DNA from: Acetomicrobium hydrogeniformans
GTDB lineage: Bacteria; Synergistota; Synergistia; Synergistales; JAFGMB01
Reading direction: 5' to 3'
DNA: 64,000 bases
Assembly (NCBI GenBank): GCA_016841745.1
Contig: JAENYO010000005.1
Coordinates: 146,439 to 210,438 of the forward strand
Shown: one piece after another, positions 17,333 through 25,691 of the stretch
Numbering within the stretch: the stretch's first letter is position 1
Layout of the letters: each line of letters begins with the position of its first letter
Program-made: the position numbers and the translations under genes
The notes under the pieces: model-generated
The model's input: the letters and a program-made list of their open reading frames with translations, nothing else
Databases searched by the model: none
What the model was told of the DNA's origin: nothing

Positions 17333-17839
17333 ATGTCCATGTACTTTTATCCCGTCGGGCGATCTGTAAAGATCCCTCTTCTTGATCCAGACAACGATAT
17401 CTACATGGAAAGGGTTAGGCTTCTCGCTTTCTTTGTTTCTGAAGCAGTGGAAAAGTGGGAGCTCTTTTATGATCCATCTTTAACAAGTTCAAACCTGCCA
17501 AAACATCTTGCCTATGTCCTTCGCAAGCTTGCTGAAATGCTTCCCTCTGACGATATCGAAAGGATTCCCGAGCAGAATTTCTACAAAAAAGCATCTATCC
17601 TTCTGGATAATTCCAATGAGAATTGGGCAGAACAGGAAAAGGCGGAACAGGCTTTGAATATACTTTGCGCAGGTTTTTCAGGGATCCAGAACCGTCTGGA
17701 TCATGGACTTAAACCCTTTGAAAGCCGGATCCTTCCCATGGTAGAAATCCCGCAGACAGCAAAAAAAGGTTTCGATTCCGGAAAAATGATATCCTTTCTG
17801 GAACTGAAGGACGAACCCTCATTGCTTCTGGCCAATTGA
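17333..17839 (+). CDS. Uncharacterised protein controlled by the c-di-GMP riboswitch
   Basis: I do not recognise this family. The product is about 168 aa from the ATG at 17333-17335, which sits 8 nt after AAGGAGG; an upstream in-frame ATG lacks support. It has no signal peptide, membrane segment, cysteine cluster or known motif. It is mostly helical and acidic, with an opening MSMYFYPVGRSVKIPLLDPD and a central MERVRLLAFFVSEAVEKWEL. The perfect palindrome AAATAACGTTATTT lies at 17257-17270 in the leader after the terminator. The gene stands alone: the next gene is convergent. As the direct target of a c-di-GMP switch beside flagellin, it may adjust motility or attachment, but nothing in its sequence shows this. 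Confidence 0.8.
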   Translation: MSMYFYPVGRSVKIPLLDPDNDIYMERVRLLAFFVSEAVEKWELFYDPSLTSSNLPKHLAYVLRKLAEMLPSDDIERIPEQNFYKKASILLDNSNENWAEQEKAEQALNILCAGFSGIQNRLDHGLKPFESRILPMVEIPQTAKKGFDSGKMISFLELKDEPSLLLAN

Positions 17840-17867
17840 CGGGATAAAAGGAGAAAATATTTCTGTA

Positions 17868-17885
17868 AGGATATTTATTTATCCT
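17868..17885. terminator. Weak hairpin between convergent genes
   Basis: AGGATA pairs with TATCCT around the loop TTTATT, midway between the end of the riboswitch-controlled gene and the end of the convergent regulator gene. The stem is short and A/T-rich, so termination in both directions is possible but weakly supported. Confidence 0.35.
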
Positions 17886-17894
17886 CTAACGGCA

Positions 17895-18473
17895 TTACAC
17901 CCCGGAGCGCTTCTTTTTAGAGGCCCTGGCGGTTTTCTTTTCTCCTTCAATGGTGTTACCGGTTTCCCTGGCAAGGTCTTCGAGGAGGGACTTGTCCTCG
18001 CCTCCTGCTCCTCCGAGGAGATTTTCAAGTTCTCCACCGATCTCGTTCATAGGTGAAGGCAGGCCCCTCCGTTCCAGATCCTTATCAAAAAGGAGGGCGA
18101 AGAGAACGCTTACAAGGCTGCCCGAATTTATGACTCCCAGGAAGTCCGTCTCCATTTCCTTGAGGTAGGGAAGGTAATGAGGCAGTAGTTCATGGTCGGA
18201 TGCAAGCTTAAGATATTTGATAAGCTTCTGGGTTGAGAGGAATTTCGGATGGCGCATGGATTGCTTGAGAAGGGTTGTAAGATATTTATAATTAGGAAAA
18301 CTTGAACTCCTGGTACCGTCAAGGCCTGATTTTTCCCAGTTAGCCACGGTCACATTGCCCACTTCCATGAGTTCTGCGAACTGGAGCTGGGTAAGACCAA
18401 GGCTCAGCCTGAGTTTCCGTATATATTCTCCTGAAACAACGGGAGCAAACTTCTCTTTACCACTGTTACTCAT
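17895..18473 (-). CDS. XRE-type helix-turn-helix regulator
   Basis: The product is 192 residues. The N-terminal ~55 residues form a Cro/C1-like helix-turn-helix (EYIRKLRLSLGLTQLQFAEL, then MEVGNVTVANWEKSG), which is expected to bind DNA. The rest is unlike known effector domains: a helical middle (residues 60-150) and a lysine-rich tail with KKKR at the end. Similar tails can add nonspecific DNA affinity. Target genes are unknown. Candidates are its own promoter region, the riboswitch-linked gene or the flagellar units around it. It is convergent with the riboswitch gene; the 207-bp A/T-rich space upstream (18474-18680) must hold its promoter. Confidence 0.8.
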   Translation of the reverse strand: MSNSGKEKFAPVVSGEYIRKLRLSLGLTQLQFAELMEVGNVTVANWEKSGLDGTRSSSFPNYKYLTTLLKQSMRHPKFLSTQKLIKYLKLASDHELLPHYLPYLKEMETDFLGVINSGSLVSVLFALLFDKDLERRGLPSPMNEIGGELENLLGGAGGEDKSLLEDLARETGNTIEGEKKTARASKKKRSGV

Positions 18474-18680
18474 AGTTGTGTCACCCCCAGAATGATACCA
18501 CTCACTGAAACTATATCATAATAAACAAGTTATTTACACCTATATGCATACTATACCAACTAACCTTGGATTAATGCCACATTTTATCATATATATCCTC
18601 TAAATGGTGCAATATAGTCATCTTCCCTAATTACAAGTATAACAATAGAGGGTTCCCTAAAAACACTCATTATAATCAAT

Positions 18681-19256
18681 TTAAGAATTCTGATCAGTAT
18701 TTATTAATTGCATGAACTCATTTTCTTTGAGAGTTGAAAGGCTTCTGCAGATGAGGTCCTGCTCGGGAAAACGGAGGTCCTCCCGAAAGGCTGCAGTCCT
18801 GATGGAATTGAAGAGATCTGTTCGTACAGTTTCTTCAAGGGGAAAGAGTTTTCTGTCCCTGGTGAGGGCATATTGTTCGTAGGTCTTCAAGCATGCCCTT
18901 TTGCATTCCCTATTTTGGTTTCTGTAAAAGAAAAGGGCTTCTGTAGCTGAAAGGCCTGTTCTTTGAAAGACTTTCTCCAGAACATACACGTGATCCTCGG
19001 CAAAAAAGAGATCCCTGTCGATACGGGATGGGGCGAGAAAGAACCTTTCACCTGTCAGTTGCCTGAAAAGGAAGGCGAATTCCTTGAGGAAAATGTTGAA
19101 ATTCTCCAGGTCCCTGTTTCGAAGGGAGGCAAGCTGAACCTCTTTTTGCCACTCCTTCATCCTGTAACCTGGTTTCCTTCCAGATAAACTTTTACCCTTC
19201 TTATGGGGAGGGGTATTTTTACCCTTTATGTTTGGACGGTTCTCCGGATCTTTCAT
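18681..19256 (-). CDS. Uncharacterised basic protein
   Basis: No family is recognised. The product is 191 aa with a strongly basic, disordered-looking first ~45 residues (many K, G, P, R), then helical sequence with paired acidic/basic residues (DRDLFFAEDHVYVLEKVFQR) and two cysteines in a CKRACLKTYE stretch. There is no signal peptide or transmembrane segment. Together with the adjacent XRE regulator on the same strand it may form a two-gene unit with a 207-bp gap. The basic N-terminus could bind nucleic acid, but that is speculation. Confidence 0.7.
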   Translation of the reverse strand: MKDPENRPNIKGKNTPPHKKGKSLSGRKPGYRMKEWQKEVQLASLRNRDLENFNIFLKEFAFLFRQLTGERFFLAPSRIDRDLFFAEDHVYVLEKVFQRTGLSATEALFFYRNQNRECKRACLKTYEQYALTRDRKLFPLEETVRTDLFNSIRTAAFREDLRFPEQDLICRSLSTLKENEFMQLINTDQNS

Positions 19257-19364
19257 TGAGCGTACCTCCCTGCGGAAAAGATGAGTCCGTACCTTTGAGT
19301 ATCGGCTTTTAGATGAATAAATTTAAAGAAAAAAAAGATAGAGAACAGGAGTTTTTCCTTAATT

Positions 19365-19383
19365 CCGCCTGAGCTTCAGGCGG
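19365..19383. terminator. Hairpin upstream of the 19387 gene
   Basis: CCGCCTGA pairs perfectly with TCAGGCGG around a three-base loop (GCT). No T run follows on either strand, so it may be a structured leader or a factor-assisted stop rather than an intrinsic terminator. It lies between divergent genes, which makes a leader structure more likely. Confidence 0.4.
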
Positions 19384-19386
19384 GGC

Positions 19387-19896
19387 ATGGGAGGGAGGTC
19401 GGGCATATTGAAGGACAGAAATCATGTAATTGAGGATCTTGCTTTTGTGGATTCTTCCGGTAAATTCATAGACGGTGCGGATTTTGCAAATCTCAACCTG
19501 AAGTTTCCCAAGCTTGAGAGGCTGCTGGATGACATAATGAGCAGGAATGAATGGAGCCGCCTCATTTTCCAGTCCATAGAGGGCTTGGGGGATGTATGGA
19601 TACGAAGGCTTGACAGCAAGGGCAACTTCTGGAAAATATGGCAGGAAAAGGAGTTAGATGGAGAAACGGAGGAAAACCCCTCCATAAGATTCCTTTATCA
19701 TCCTGATCATGGTGTGATCCGCCCTGTGGACTATGCAGACCCCTTTGTCCAGCTCGACGGGAACAGGCGTACGGCTCAGCTTCTCATCTCGTCCTTCCTT
19801 ACCCATTGGCTTTCGGGAGTACTAGTGCTTGCCGAGGAAAGAGATACTTTCAGGGAACTTGAGGAAGTGGCCGAAATGGAGAGGGACCTGCTTTAG
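19387..19896 (+). CDS. Uncharacterised soluble protein
   Basis: No family is recognised. The product is up to 169 aa. The first ATG (19387) directly abuts a hairpin, whereas the TTG at codon 8 has GGGAGGGAGG some 12 nt upstream and is an equally good start (about 162 aa). Features: no signal or membrane segment, a central WSRLIFQSIEGLGDVWIRRL segment and WKIWQEKELDGE, and an acidic C-terminus. It is convergent with the second cheW; a 16-bp perfect stem between them ends both transcripts. Its location among chemotaxis and regulator genes suggests a motility connection only by context. Confidence 0.7.
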   Translation: MGGRSGILKDRNHVIEDLAFVDSSGKFIDGADFANLNLKFPKLERLLDDIMSRNEWSRLIFQSIEGLGDVWIRRLDSKGNFWKIWQEKELDGETEENPSIRFLYHPDHGVIRPVDYADPFVQLDGNRRTAQLLISSFLTHWLSGVLVLAEERDTFRELEEVAEMERDLL

Positions 19897-19904
19897 AAAA
19901 GGAA

Positions 19905-19943
19905 CTCCTGAAGAAGAAGGAGATATCCCTTCTTCTTCAGGAG
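19905..19943. terminator. Bidirectional terminator between convergent genes
   Basis: CTCCTGAAGAAGAAGG pairs perfectly over 16 bp with CCTTCTTCTTCAGGAG, with a 7-base loop. On the minus strand the stem is followed by TTCCTTTT, which makes that direction the better terminator. It lies 9 bp after the end of the 19387 gene and 25 bp before the end of cheW. Confidence 0.8.
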
Positions 19944-19967
19944 CTTAAAGAATTTCCTTGATGTTTT

Positions 19968-20429
19968 CTACACGCCCGAGGTAACTTCCTGAGCTTCTGT
20001 TTTATCTTCCGACATGATACTGTCTACATCCAGTATCACAACCAGGCCCTGAGAGGTTTCAATTACCCCCTTCAGGAGTTCTTTGGCGAAGCCTTTATCC
20101 ACAATGTTTTCTTCAAGGGGCTGAAGTTCATCCAGGGAAATCTCGGCTATGGAGGTAACCTCGTCCACGAGTATTCCCTGAACCTTGTTCTCCATGGAAC
20201 TGAGCACAATGATCCGCGTATCTTCCCGGTTCTCCATCTTTTCCATTCCAATGAAGCGTCTCAGGTTTATGAGGGAAATAAGCTCCCCCCTCACATTGAG
20301 AAAACCTTCAAAAAATGTCGGGGCTCCTGGTACCGGGGTCACTTCAGTACAGGGCATAATCTCCCGTACCTGTTCAATGGGAATTCCATATTTTCCCTCT
20401 CCAAGTCCAAACACAACTATATTGCTCAA
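19968..20429 (-). CDS. cheW: CheW-type coupling protein (second copy)
   Basis: The 153-residue product is a complete CheW fold: MSNIVVFGLGEGKYGIPIEQ, then VREIMPCTEVTPVPGAP, NVRGELISLINLRRFIG, and VQGILVDEVTSIAEI. It links receptors to CheA at the array. It lacks the polar N-terminal extension of the copy at 9997. It follows the sigma-factor gene on the same strand (58-bp gap), so a shared transcript is likely. The ATG has GGGAGGTGCC upstream. The call is secure; which receptor set each CheW serves is not known. Confidence 0.93.
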   Translation of the reverse strand: MSNIVVFGLGEGKYGIPIEQVREIMPCTEVTPVPGAPTFFEGFLNVRGELISLINLRRFIGMEKMENREDTRIIVLSSMENKVQGILVDEVTSIAEISLDELQPLEENIVDKGFAKELLKGVIETSQGLVVILDVDSIMSEDKTEAQEVTSGV

Positions 20430-20487
20430 TCATGGCACCTCCCAGTCTATTACCCTTTGCCGGGTTGATCTGCTTCATATTCCGGTT

Positions 20488-21507
20488 TCAGAAAATCTCC
20501 CAGGAATTGCAGAATTCCCTCAACTCAGGATTCTTTCTGAGTTTTTCCATGCTTCTGTTCACAATGCTACGGATATGTTCGGAGCTCTTTCCGTAGACCT
20601 CGGCGATGTCAGCCAGGGTCTGGCATCCATATCTCCCCAGGCCAAAACGCCTGCAAAGTACGTCGTATTCCTTTTCGTTGAGTTTGCTGCTCAAAAGTTC
20701 CAGAGCCTCCTGGCGGAACAGGTGTTCTTCATCCAGGGAGGTGGAAAAAGTTTCGCCGAAAGAATTCCCGTCCATATTGCTGCCTACTTTGTCCGAACTC
20801 AGAGAGAACAGGCCCTTTCCCGATTCTTCCGGGTAATCAATGGGAATAGTAGCAGCCGATATCCTTGCCAGGGCCTGGAGCCTGTCCAGGTCAACCTCAT
20901 GGGGAATGGATTCCAGTTTTCCCTCCTTGAAGGCATGGATATGTTCCGACATGGTGTGGACGGAAGTTCCGGCATATCCAGGAACGCTGAATCCGTGACG
21001 GTGCTGGACCAGGGCCATCCTTATGCGCTGGTATATCCAGGGGATGCCGTAGGTGCTGAACCTGGTGTTCCTTTTGTAATCAAATCTTCTTACAGCTGTC
21101 ATAAGCCCCAGAATGCCTTCCTGCACCAGATCCATGAAAGATAGTATGCTCTGGTGGCCCATGCGGTCCCTTATTTTTTTTGCGCAGGCTATGACCAGTC
21201 TGAGGTTGGCCAGGACGAACCTCTGGAAAGCTTCGCTATCGCCTTCCTCCTGGATGCGCCGTGAAAGTTCTTTCTCTTCCCTGGGGGTCAGGAGGGGGAT
21301 GCTTCCTATCTCGGCGTGAAAAAGCTCGTAGGCTGTTTTAAGGGTTTTCCAGTCTTCTTCCAGGTCTACGGTGATCTCTATGATATCCCCTTCATCGTTT
21401 CCAGGCTGAAGTTCCAGAGATGCATCTGTCCATGAGGAATCTGCCTTAAGGGGTTCCCTTCCCTTTCGAGGCAGTAATGATATGCTCCCTTGTTTCTTCC
21501 TTGACAT
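20488..21507 (-). CDS. Sigma-70 family RNA polymerase sigma factor, divergent (group 2-like)
   Basis: The product is 339 aa. After a ~60-residue acidic N-terminus there is region 1.2 (YELFHAEIGSIPLLTPREEK), region 2 with the core-binding FVLANLRLVIACAKKIRD and MDLVQEGILGLMTAVRRFDY, the promoter-melting segment RNTRFSTYGIPWIYQRIR, and region 4 (LNEKEYDVLCRRFGLGRYGC, then TLADIAEVYGKSSEHIRSIV). The segments that contact the -10 (region 2.4), the linker (3.0-3.2) and the -35 (4.2: SSEHIRSIVNRSMEKLR rather than TRERIRQIEAKAL) all differ from housekeeping sigma. It is therefore probably an alternative factor with its own promoter specificity. It heads a unit with cheW. A GCCGATAA element upstream suggests flagellar-type control. 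It is too large, and too like the primary sigma in architecture, to be FliA. Confidence 0.88.
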   Translation of the reverse strand: MSRKKQGSISLLPRKGREPLKADSSWTDASLELQPGNDEGDIIEITVDLEEDWKTLKTAYELFHAEIGSIPLLTPREEKELSRRIQEEGDSEAFQRFVLANLRLVIACAKKIRDRMGHQSILSFMDLVQEGILGLMTAVRRFDYKRNTRFSTYGIPWIYQRIRMALVQHRHGFSVPGYAGTSVHTMSEHIHAFKEGKLESIPHEVDLDRLQALARISAATIPIDYPEESGKGLFSLSSDKVGSNMDGNSFGETFSTSLDEEHLFRQEALELLSSKLNEKEYDVLCRRFGLGRYGCQTLADIAEVYGKSSEHIRSIVNRSMEKLRKNPELREFCNSWEIF

Positions 21508-21549
21508 TTTCTCGGCTCCTTCCCTGGATCCGTCATTGCTTTCTCTTAG

Positions 21550-21578
21550 TTATCGGCAGTAAGGAGGGGGGAATTTTA
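21550..21578 (-). promoter_or_regulatory. Sigma-28-like promoter element before the sigma-factor gene
   Basis: On the minus strand GCCGATAA (rc of 21550-21557) is a perfect match to the sigma-28 (FliA) -10 element. The only TAAA upstream (rc of 21575-21578) is 17 nt away instead of the usual 15, so the -35 part is imperfect. The inferred start would be about 36 nt before the sigma gene. Perfect -10 but off-spacing -35 makes this a moderate call. Confidence 0.45.
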
Positions 21579-21675
21579 GGTTATTTGCGTAAATACGTTT
21601 AAAAGAGCCCCCTTTTCCCTTCTTCGTTTATAGGTTAGATTATTAAAATGAATGTTAAAAAGGGAGGGATGAGAT

Positions 21676-21993
21676 ATGGATGGAACCGGAAAGGTGGGAA
21701 GAAAAATTCCTTCACCCGAAGCTCTGAAAACGGCCAGTGCCCTGTATGACAGAAAGGGGAATCTGGCACAGACAGGAGGGACCACCGAAACGGCGAACCT
21801 GAAGCATTTAGCTTACATGATGGAGGGACTGTCTGCCGTCTACGGAAGGATAGTGGAGACCAGGGTCTTTCCCGGGGAGATGGTGTTCTCAGACGAAGAT
21901 GGCGAACTTGCAAGGATCTCCGCAGCCAGGGCCCTCTCCATGTTAGAGGACATCCGTTTTCTCCTCTCCCCCATCCTTGACCGTAAGGTCTGA
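21676..21993 (+). CDS. Uncharacterised small protein
   Basis: No family is recognised. The product is 105 aa starting ATG at 21676, with GGAGGGATGAGAT upstream. It is a soluble, mostly helical protein with a Gly/Thr-rich stretch (AQTGGTTETANLKHLAYMME) and a helix-rich C-terminal half (AARALSMLEDIRFLLSPILD). It has no signal peptide. It is divergent from the sigma-factor gene, sharing a 168-bp promoter region, and is followed by a terminator, so it is monocistronic. Small soluble partners are common beside sigma factors, but no anti-sigma motif is evident. Confidence 0.7.
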   Translation: MDGTGKVGRKIPSPEALKTASALYDRKGNLAQTGGTTETANLKHLAYMMEGLSAVYGRIVETRVFPGEMVFSDEDGELARISAARALSMLEDIRFLLSPILDRKV

Positions 21994-22031
21994 ACTAATG
22001 ATTTTCACTTGATCATAAGTCAATATTCAGC

Positions 22032-22060
22032 GGGCGGTTCTCCGGAGCTGCCCATTTTTT
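22032..22060 (+). terminator. Terminator after the 21676 gene
   Basis: GGGCGG pairs with CTGCCC (one G-U pair), with an inner CTCCGGAG palindrome as the loop, followed one base later by six Ts. It lies about 40 bp past the stop and separates this gene from the MCP downstream. Confidence 0.75.
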
Positions 22061-22173
22061 GTGAAAACTCTTTTTGTAATGTATCAAGGAGGCCGACCTA
22101 TTAAACTTATCTCCTGAGAGGACATGTTCATGAAAAATGTAATGGACGGCAAGTCTGGAAGGAGGTAAGGGAT

Positions 22174-24306
22174 TTGAAAAAATTATGGCAGCAGACGGCC
22201 CTTTCGATAGTGGTATCTGGAGTGTTGGTGGCTCTGGTGGTGCTGGCCGTGGCGGGGTATACCGTGTATAACTCCGAGAAGGCCGGTACGGAAAAAAGGA
22301 TGGAGCTCGAAACGAAGATAATGGCCCAGGATCTGGATAAGATCCTTCAGGATGCAAGAACGCAGGTTGTGATGAGTTCTACGGTAGCCAAAAATGTTGC
22401 GACTGTTTCAAAATGGAAGATCATGCCTGACCTCCAGGACTTCTTCTGTTTCAAGATGGAAGAGCCTTTACTCAACCATGTGGAGGGAATTACATGGGGC
22501 GAAAACCTCTTTTTCTATTTTAACGCCTCCTACGTAGACTATGATCAGGCTACGGGTATTAATCTTTTCCGGAACAAGGAAGGTTCCTGGGAAACGGAAG
22601 TAGATACGGAGAAGACATTGAGTGAAAATGGTTTTACCAGCGAAAATAATGCCAATGATTGGTATTTTGGAACTCTGTCTGAGAAAAGGGAACGATGGCT
22701 GGAACCACAGGTCATAGATACAGCAAGGGGACTCCGTTACGTTATCCGTTATGTAATGCCCGTTCTGACCAGTTCCTCAGTAGAAGAGGTGAGCATGGGA
22801 GATCTGGAGGAAAAGGACAACGAGGTCACTCTGGGTGTTGCGGGTGCCGATTATTCTCTGGATATGATAAAAGGTTACATTGACAGTCTGGTCGATGAGG
22901 AAGGGACCTTTGCCTTCGTCCTATCACCTGGAGGTGCCATAATAGCCCATCCCGGCCTGAATACCGAAACGGGAGAAATGGATTCAGGGATGGCAGATCA
23001 GGTAGCTTCCTTCCTCAAAGGGTCAGAGGGAAAAACTGTCGGCTCAATACGGCTTGTGAATGGCTACTTTGCCGGAGTCCGTAAGACATCGGAAGGTTTC
23101 ATGGTAGGCTATGCCATTCCCGAATCCGTAGTGATGGCTCCTCTCTGGAGCACTATTCTACAGATCATTCTGGGGTCACTGGCGGCCCTAATAGTGGCTG
23201 CGGCTCTGGGAGTTGCTTTTGGTAAGCGCCTGGCCCGGCCAATTGTAGAAGTGGCAGGGGTGGCCAGCAAGATGGGAGAAGGAGATTTCAGGGAAGCATC
23301 CATGGGAAACTACTCGGGAGAGGAAGTCTCTACCCTGCAGGATGCCATAAAGCAGACTCTGGAAAATCTGGGAACCATGATAAAACAGGTTGGGAACCTT
23401 TCGGAACAGCTCGCAGCATCAGCTGAGGAAGTGGCGGCCGGTGCAGATGAATCGGGCCGGGGTGCGGAGAACAGCATGGAACAGGTTCAGAAGGTTGTTG
23501 ATGCCCTGGGGCTCCAGATTTCATCACTGGAGGAACTTTCCAGGTTCATCAGCCAGGGTGGCGACTTTGTTGACAGGTGTAAGGATCTCATGCAGAGGCT
23601 GGAAGAACGACATGACAAACAGCTTGAGGCTACCGGAGAGGGAGCAGGCCTTGCCCGTGAAAGCGGAGTGACTGTGAAGTCCCTGGAAGAGATATCTTCC
23701 GAAGTGAACAGCTCTTTCGCCGAAGTTACGGAGAGTATGGCCAAGATAATAGGAATGGCCGATACTATTTCCTCCATAGCAGACCAGACCAACCTTCTGG
23801 CCCTGAACGCGGCCATAGAGGCAGCAAGGGCGGGAGATGCGGGAAGAGGGTTTGCCGTGGTGGCAGAGGAAGTACGCAAGCTGGCCGAGGAGTCTTCTGA
23901 CGCGGCCCAGCAGATCCATGGATATATAAGCGAGATCCAGCCAAGGGTGAAGAAGGCTGAGGAATCCCTTTCGGAGGCTGACAGGACCACTTCTGAAGGT
24001 TCGGAGGTCATAGAAAGGACGATCAAGGCCTTTGAGGTAATCCAGGAGGCCGCACAGGCCGCCAGGGAGGAAGGTAACCAGGTTGCGGAGGTACTTGGAA
24101 GTCTGGCATCCATCTACGAGACCATAGAGGGCAAACTGGAAGAGGTCAACAAGGGCAGGGAGGTAATGAGTGAGTCCATAGAGCATCTCTCCGCGGCGTC
24201 GGAGGAACAGTCAGCCCAGGCTGAGGAGTTTTCAGCCTCAAGCCAGTCCCTGTCGGAGATGGCAGAGAAAATGACTTCAGAGATCGGGAAGTTCCGCACA
24301 GAGTAG
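22174..24306 (+). CDS. Methyl-accepting chemotaxis protein with a large periplasmic sensor
   Basis: This 710-residue chemoreceptor has a first membrane segment at about residues 8-30, a ~290-residue periplasmic sensing region (about 35-320; Cache-like by position and size), a second membrane segment at about 325-352 ([20 protein letters not shown]), a HAMP region, and a cytoplasmic signalling tip. The tip is [20 protein letters not shown] followed by [16 protein letters not shown] (residues ~540-575), which binds CheA/CheW. No C-terminal pentapeptide for CheR tethering is seen; it ends EIGKFRTE. The start is TTG at 22174, 6 nt after GGAAGGAGGTAAGG. The sensed ligand is unknown. It is followed by a terminator. 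Confidence 0.93.
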   Translation: MKKLWQQTALSIVVSGVLVALVVLAVAGYTVYNSEKAGTEKRMELETKIMAQDLDKILQDARTQVVMSSTVAKNVATVSKWKIMPDLQDFFCFKMEEPLLNHVEGITWGENLFFYFNASYVDYDQATGINLFRNKEGSWETEVDTEKTLSENGFTSENNANDWYFGTLSEKRERWLEPQVIDTARGLRYVIRYVMPVLTSSSVEEVSMGDLEEKDNEVTLGVAGADYSLDMIKGYIDSLVDEEGTFAFVLSPGGAIIAHPGLNTETGEMDSGMADQVASFLKGSEGKTVGSIRLVNGYFAGVRKTSEGFMVGYAIPESVVMAPLWSTILQIILGSLAALIVAAALGVAFGKRLARPIVEVAGVASKMGEGDFREASMGNYSGEEVSTLQDAIKQTLENLGTMIKQVGNLSEQLAASAEEVAAGADESGRGAENSMEQVQKVVDALGLQISSLEELSRFISQGGDFVDRCKDLMQRLEERHDKQLEATGEGAGLARESGVTVKSLEEISSEVNSSFAEVTESMAKIIGMADTISSIADQTNLLALNAAIEAARAGDAGRGFAVVAEEVRKLAEESSDAAQQIHGYISEIQPRVKKAEESLSEADRTTSEGSEVIERTIKAFEVIQEAAQAAREEGNQVAEVLGSLASIYETIEGKLEEVNKGREVMSESIEHLSAASEEQSAQAEEFSASSQSLSEMAEKMTSEIGKFRTE

Positions 24307-24321
24307 ATCGAAAAGGTAGAA

Positions 24322-24350
24322 CGGGGAGTCCTTCGAGGCTCCTCGTTTTT
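24322..24350 (+). terminator. Terminator of the MCP gene
   Basis: CGGGGAG pairs with CTCCTCG (one G-U pair) and runs directly into five Ts. It begins 16 bp after the stop codon. Confidence 0.8.
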
Positions 24351-24381
24351 GTATGGTTTGAGTAGAAAGGTTCATATCTAA

Positions 24382-24404
24382 GGGGTCAGGTCTTGAATTG
24401 ACAG
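24382..24404 (+). repeat. RAYT-linked repeat, copy 2 (GGGGTCAGGTCTTG core)
   Basis: This site carries the same 14-mer core as the sequence just upstream of the transposase at 9947, here followed by AATTGACAG. No transposase gene adjoins it. It appears to be a solo end or target-like copy. From memory, its reading in one minus frame (VNSRPDP) is a familiar trace of such repeats in many genomes. Confidence 0.6.
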
Positions 24405-24686
24405 TTTTTATTGCAATCAAAGTTAAAATAATTTTCACCGCGAAGATGCCAAGGATGCCAGGAAAACCTTGCAACCATATGATACTGTGCAAAATGAGAA
24501 CACATTTTGTACGATGAGAATCGGAACACCCAGAATTCCAAATGGATAAGCCGGGTTGATAACCTCTCCTAACGATCTGCTGATGAGATAAAATGCATGC
24601 GGTCTGTCAAAGGATGAAAGAGATTGATGTTGACAGGTGCTTTCTATGGACTTAGTCTTTCTTATATGAAAGGGGTGAAGTCCTTT
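24405..24686. other. Noncoding stretch after the repeat copy, no supported gene
   Basis: About 280 bp separate the repeat from the next gene. It contains CACCGCGAAGATGCCAAGG at 24438-24456, which resembles the accGCGAAGxxGCxAAG type of intergenic repeat. The minus-strand reading carries no conserved domain. Nothing suggests a coding region. A short unstable frame toward 24624 overlaps the true start of the following gene and is not supported. Confidence 0.45.
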
Positions 24687-25562
24687 ATGCCTGAAAGAAC
24701 AGTGGAAACGGGATCTGAATGTTTTCGCAGCGATCCTGAAATGAAGATCAGGGATCTCCTGCAGTCGGGCGGTTTGCCCATCTACAGACTTGAACGAATT
24801 GCCGGAGAAGAAGAGAAAGCCCGCCTGGAGCTTATTCTCTATTTCCCGGAACATATTGCGGCAGCCGAAGATCTGATAAGTAAGGAATCTGCCCCTTTAC
24901 CAGATTTTTCGCGAACCCCTGGCGACCGTCGTCATGGAGACCTTTCTCCCCTGGAATATGAATTTTCCCTGGAGGGCATTCCCGTTATCCTGAAGATGAA
25001 CACTCTTTTCGGACAGGCTTTTTACGCTGCCCTGTCCCATCTTGAGAGTGTTCGAGCATCCCTCTTGTCTAAAGAGATAGAGAAACTGAGAGAACGGGCG
25101 CTGAAACTGGAGGGAACCTTCTCTAAAATGGGTTCCCCTTCTCATGGAAAAAAGAAGTCTGTCCACAGAAAAAGCTCAGCCCTGTACAGTACCGGTACTC
25201 TTGATTATGAGGAAGACCTGATCAATGCATCGGAGGTTATGCTTTATTTCCAGATCCACCCTTCAACCCTGGAAAGGTGGACCTCCCTGGCTGAAGAGAA
25301 CGGCATATCCATTCTAAGGGACCCGGTGAATGCAGGAAGAGGAGATGAGCCTCCCGAGGGTCTTGTACTTCTCATGGAGGTACTCAGGGGCCTCAGGATA
25401 CGGGATTTTCTGGATCTGAAGGACTACATCTGCAGGAACCTTGAAAGCTGGGAAGACCTTTACGAAGCCTTCGAAACGGCCCGTTTTAGGGGGCTTTTAC
25501 CTTCGGGAAGGATTACACCCTTCAAGTTCGTCTGGGCTCTTCTGGAGGCCAGGAAAGACTGA
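24687..25562 (+). CDS. Uncharacterised protein with possible helix-turn-helix region
   Basis: No family is recognised. The product is about 291 aa from the ATG at 24687, which has AAAGGGG 11 nt upstream; an earlier in-frame ATG at 24624 lacks a ribosome site. The N-terminal half contains SPLEYEFSLEGIPVILKMN and a leucine-rich, coiled-coil-like segment (LSKEIEKLRERALKLEG). The C-terminal half has EVMLYFQIHPSTLERWTSLA, which looks like a helix-turn-helix, and a final helical stretch. There is no signal or membrane segment. It precedes cheB by 129 bp on the same strand, so it may belong to the chemotaxis unit, but I cannot assign a role. Confidence 0.7.
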   Translation: MPERTVETGSECFRSDPEMKIRDLLQSGGLPIYRLERIAGEEEKARLELILYFPEHIAAAEDLISKESAPLPDFSRTPGDRRHGDLSPLEYEFSLEGIPVILKMNTLFGQAFYAALSHLESVRASLLSKEIEKLRERALKLEGTFSKMGSPSHGKKKSVHRKSSALYSTGTLDYEEDLINASEVMLYFQIHPSTLERWTSLAEENGISILRDPVNAGRGDEPPEGLVLLMEVLRGLRIRDFLDLKDYICRNLESWEDLYEAFETARFRGLLPSGRITPFKFVWALLEARKD

Positions 25563-25691
25563 GCATTAAAACAAGGGACAGAAAAAGATGTTTGAGTGAG
25601 ACCCCATGATTAGACTTACATATATCTATTTGAAATACCAGCTGCCCTTTTTTCCCCAACTGTAGCGGCCGGTAAATCCCTGGAGGTTGCA

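Noticed and set aside
24435-24854. Minus-strand frame of ~139 codons after the repeat copy
   Set aside because: It overlaps the true start of the gene at 24687, and its sequence is a mixture of repeat and antisense coding.
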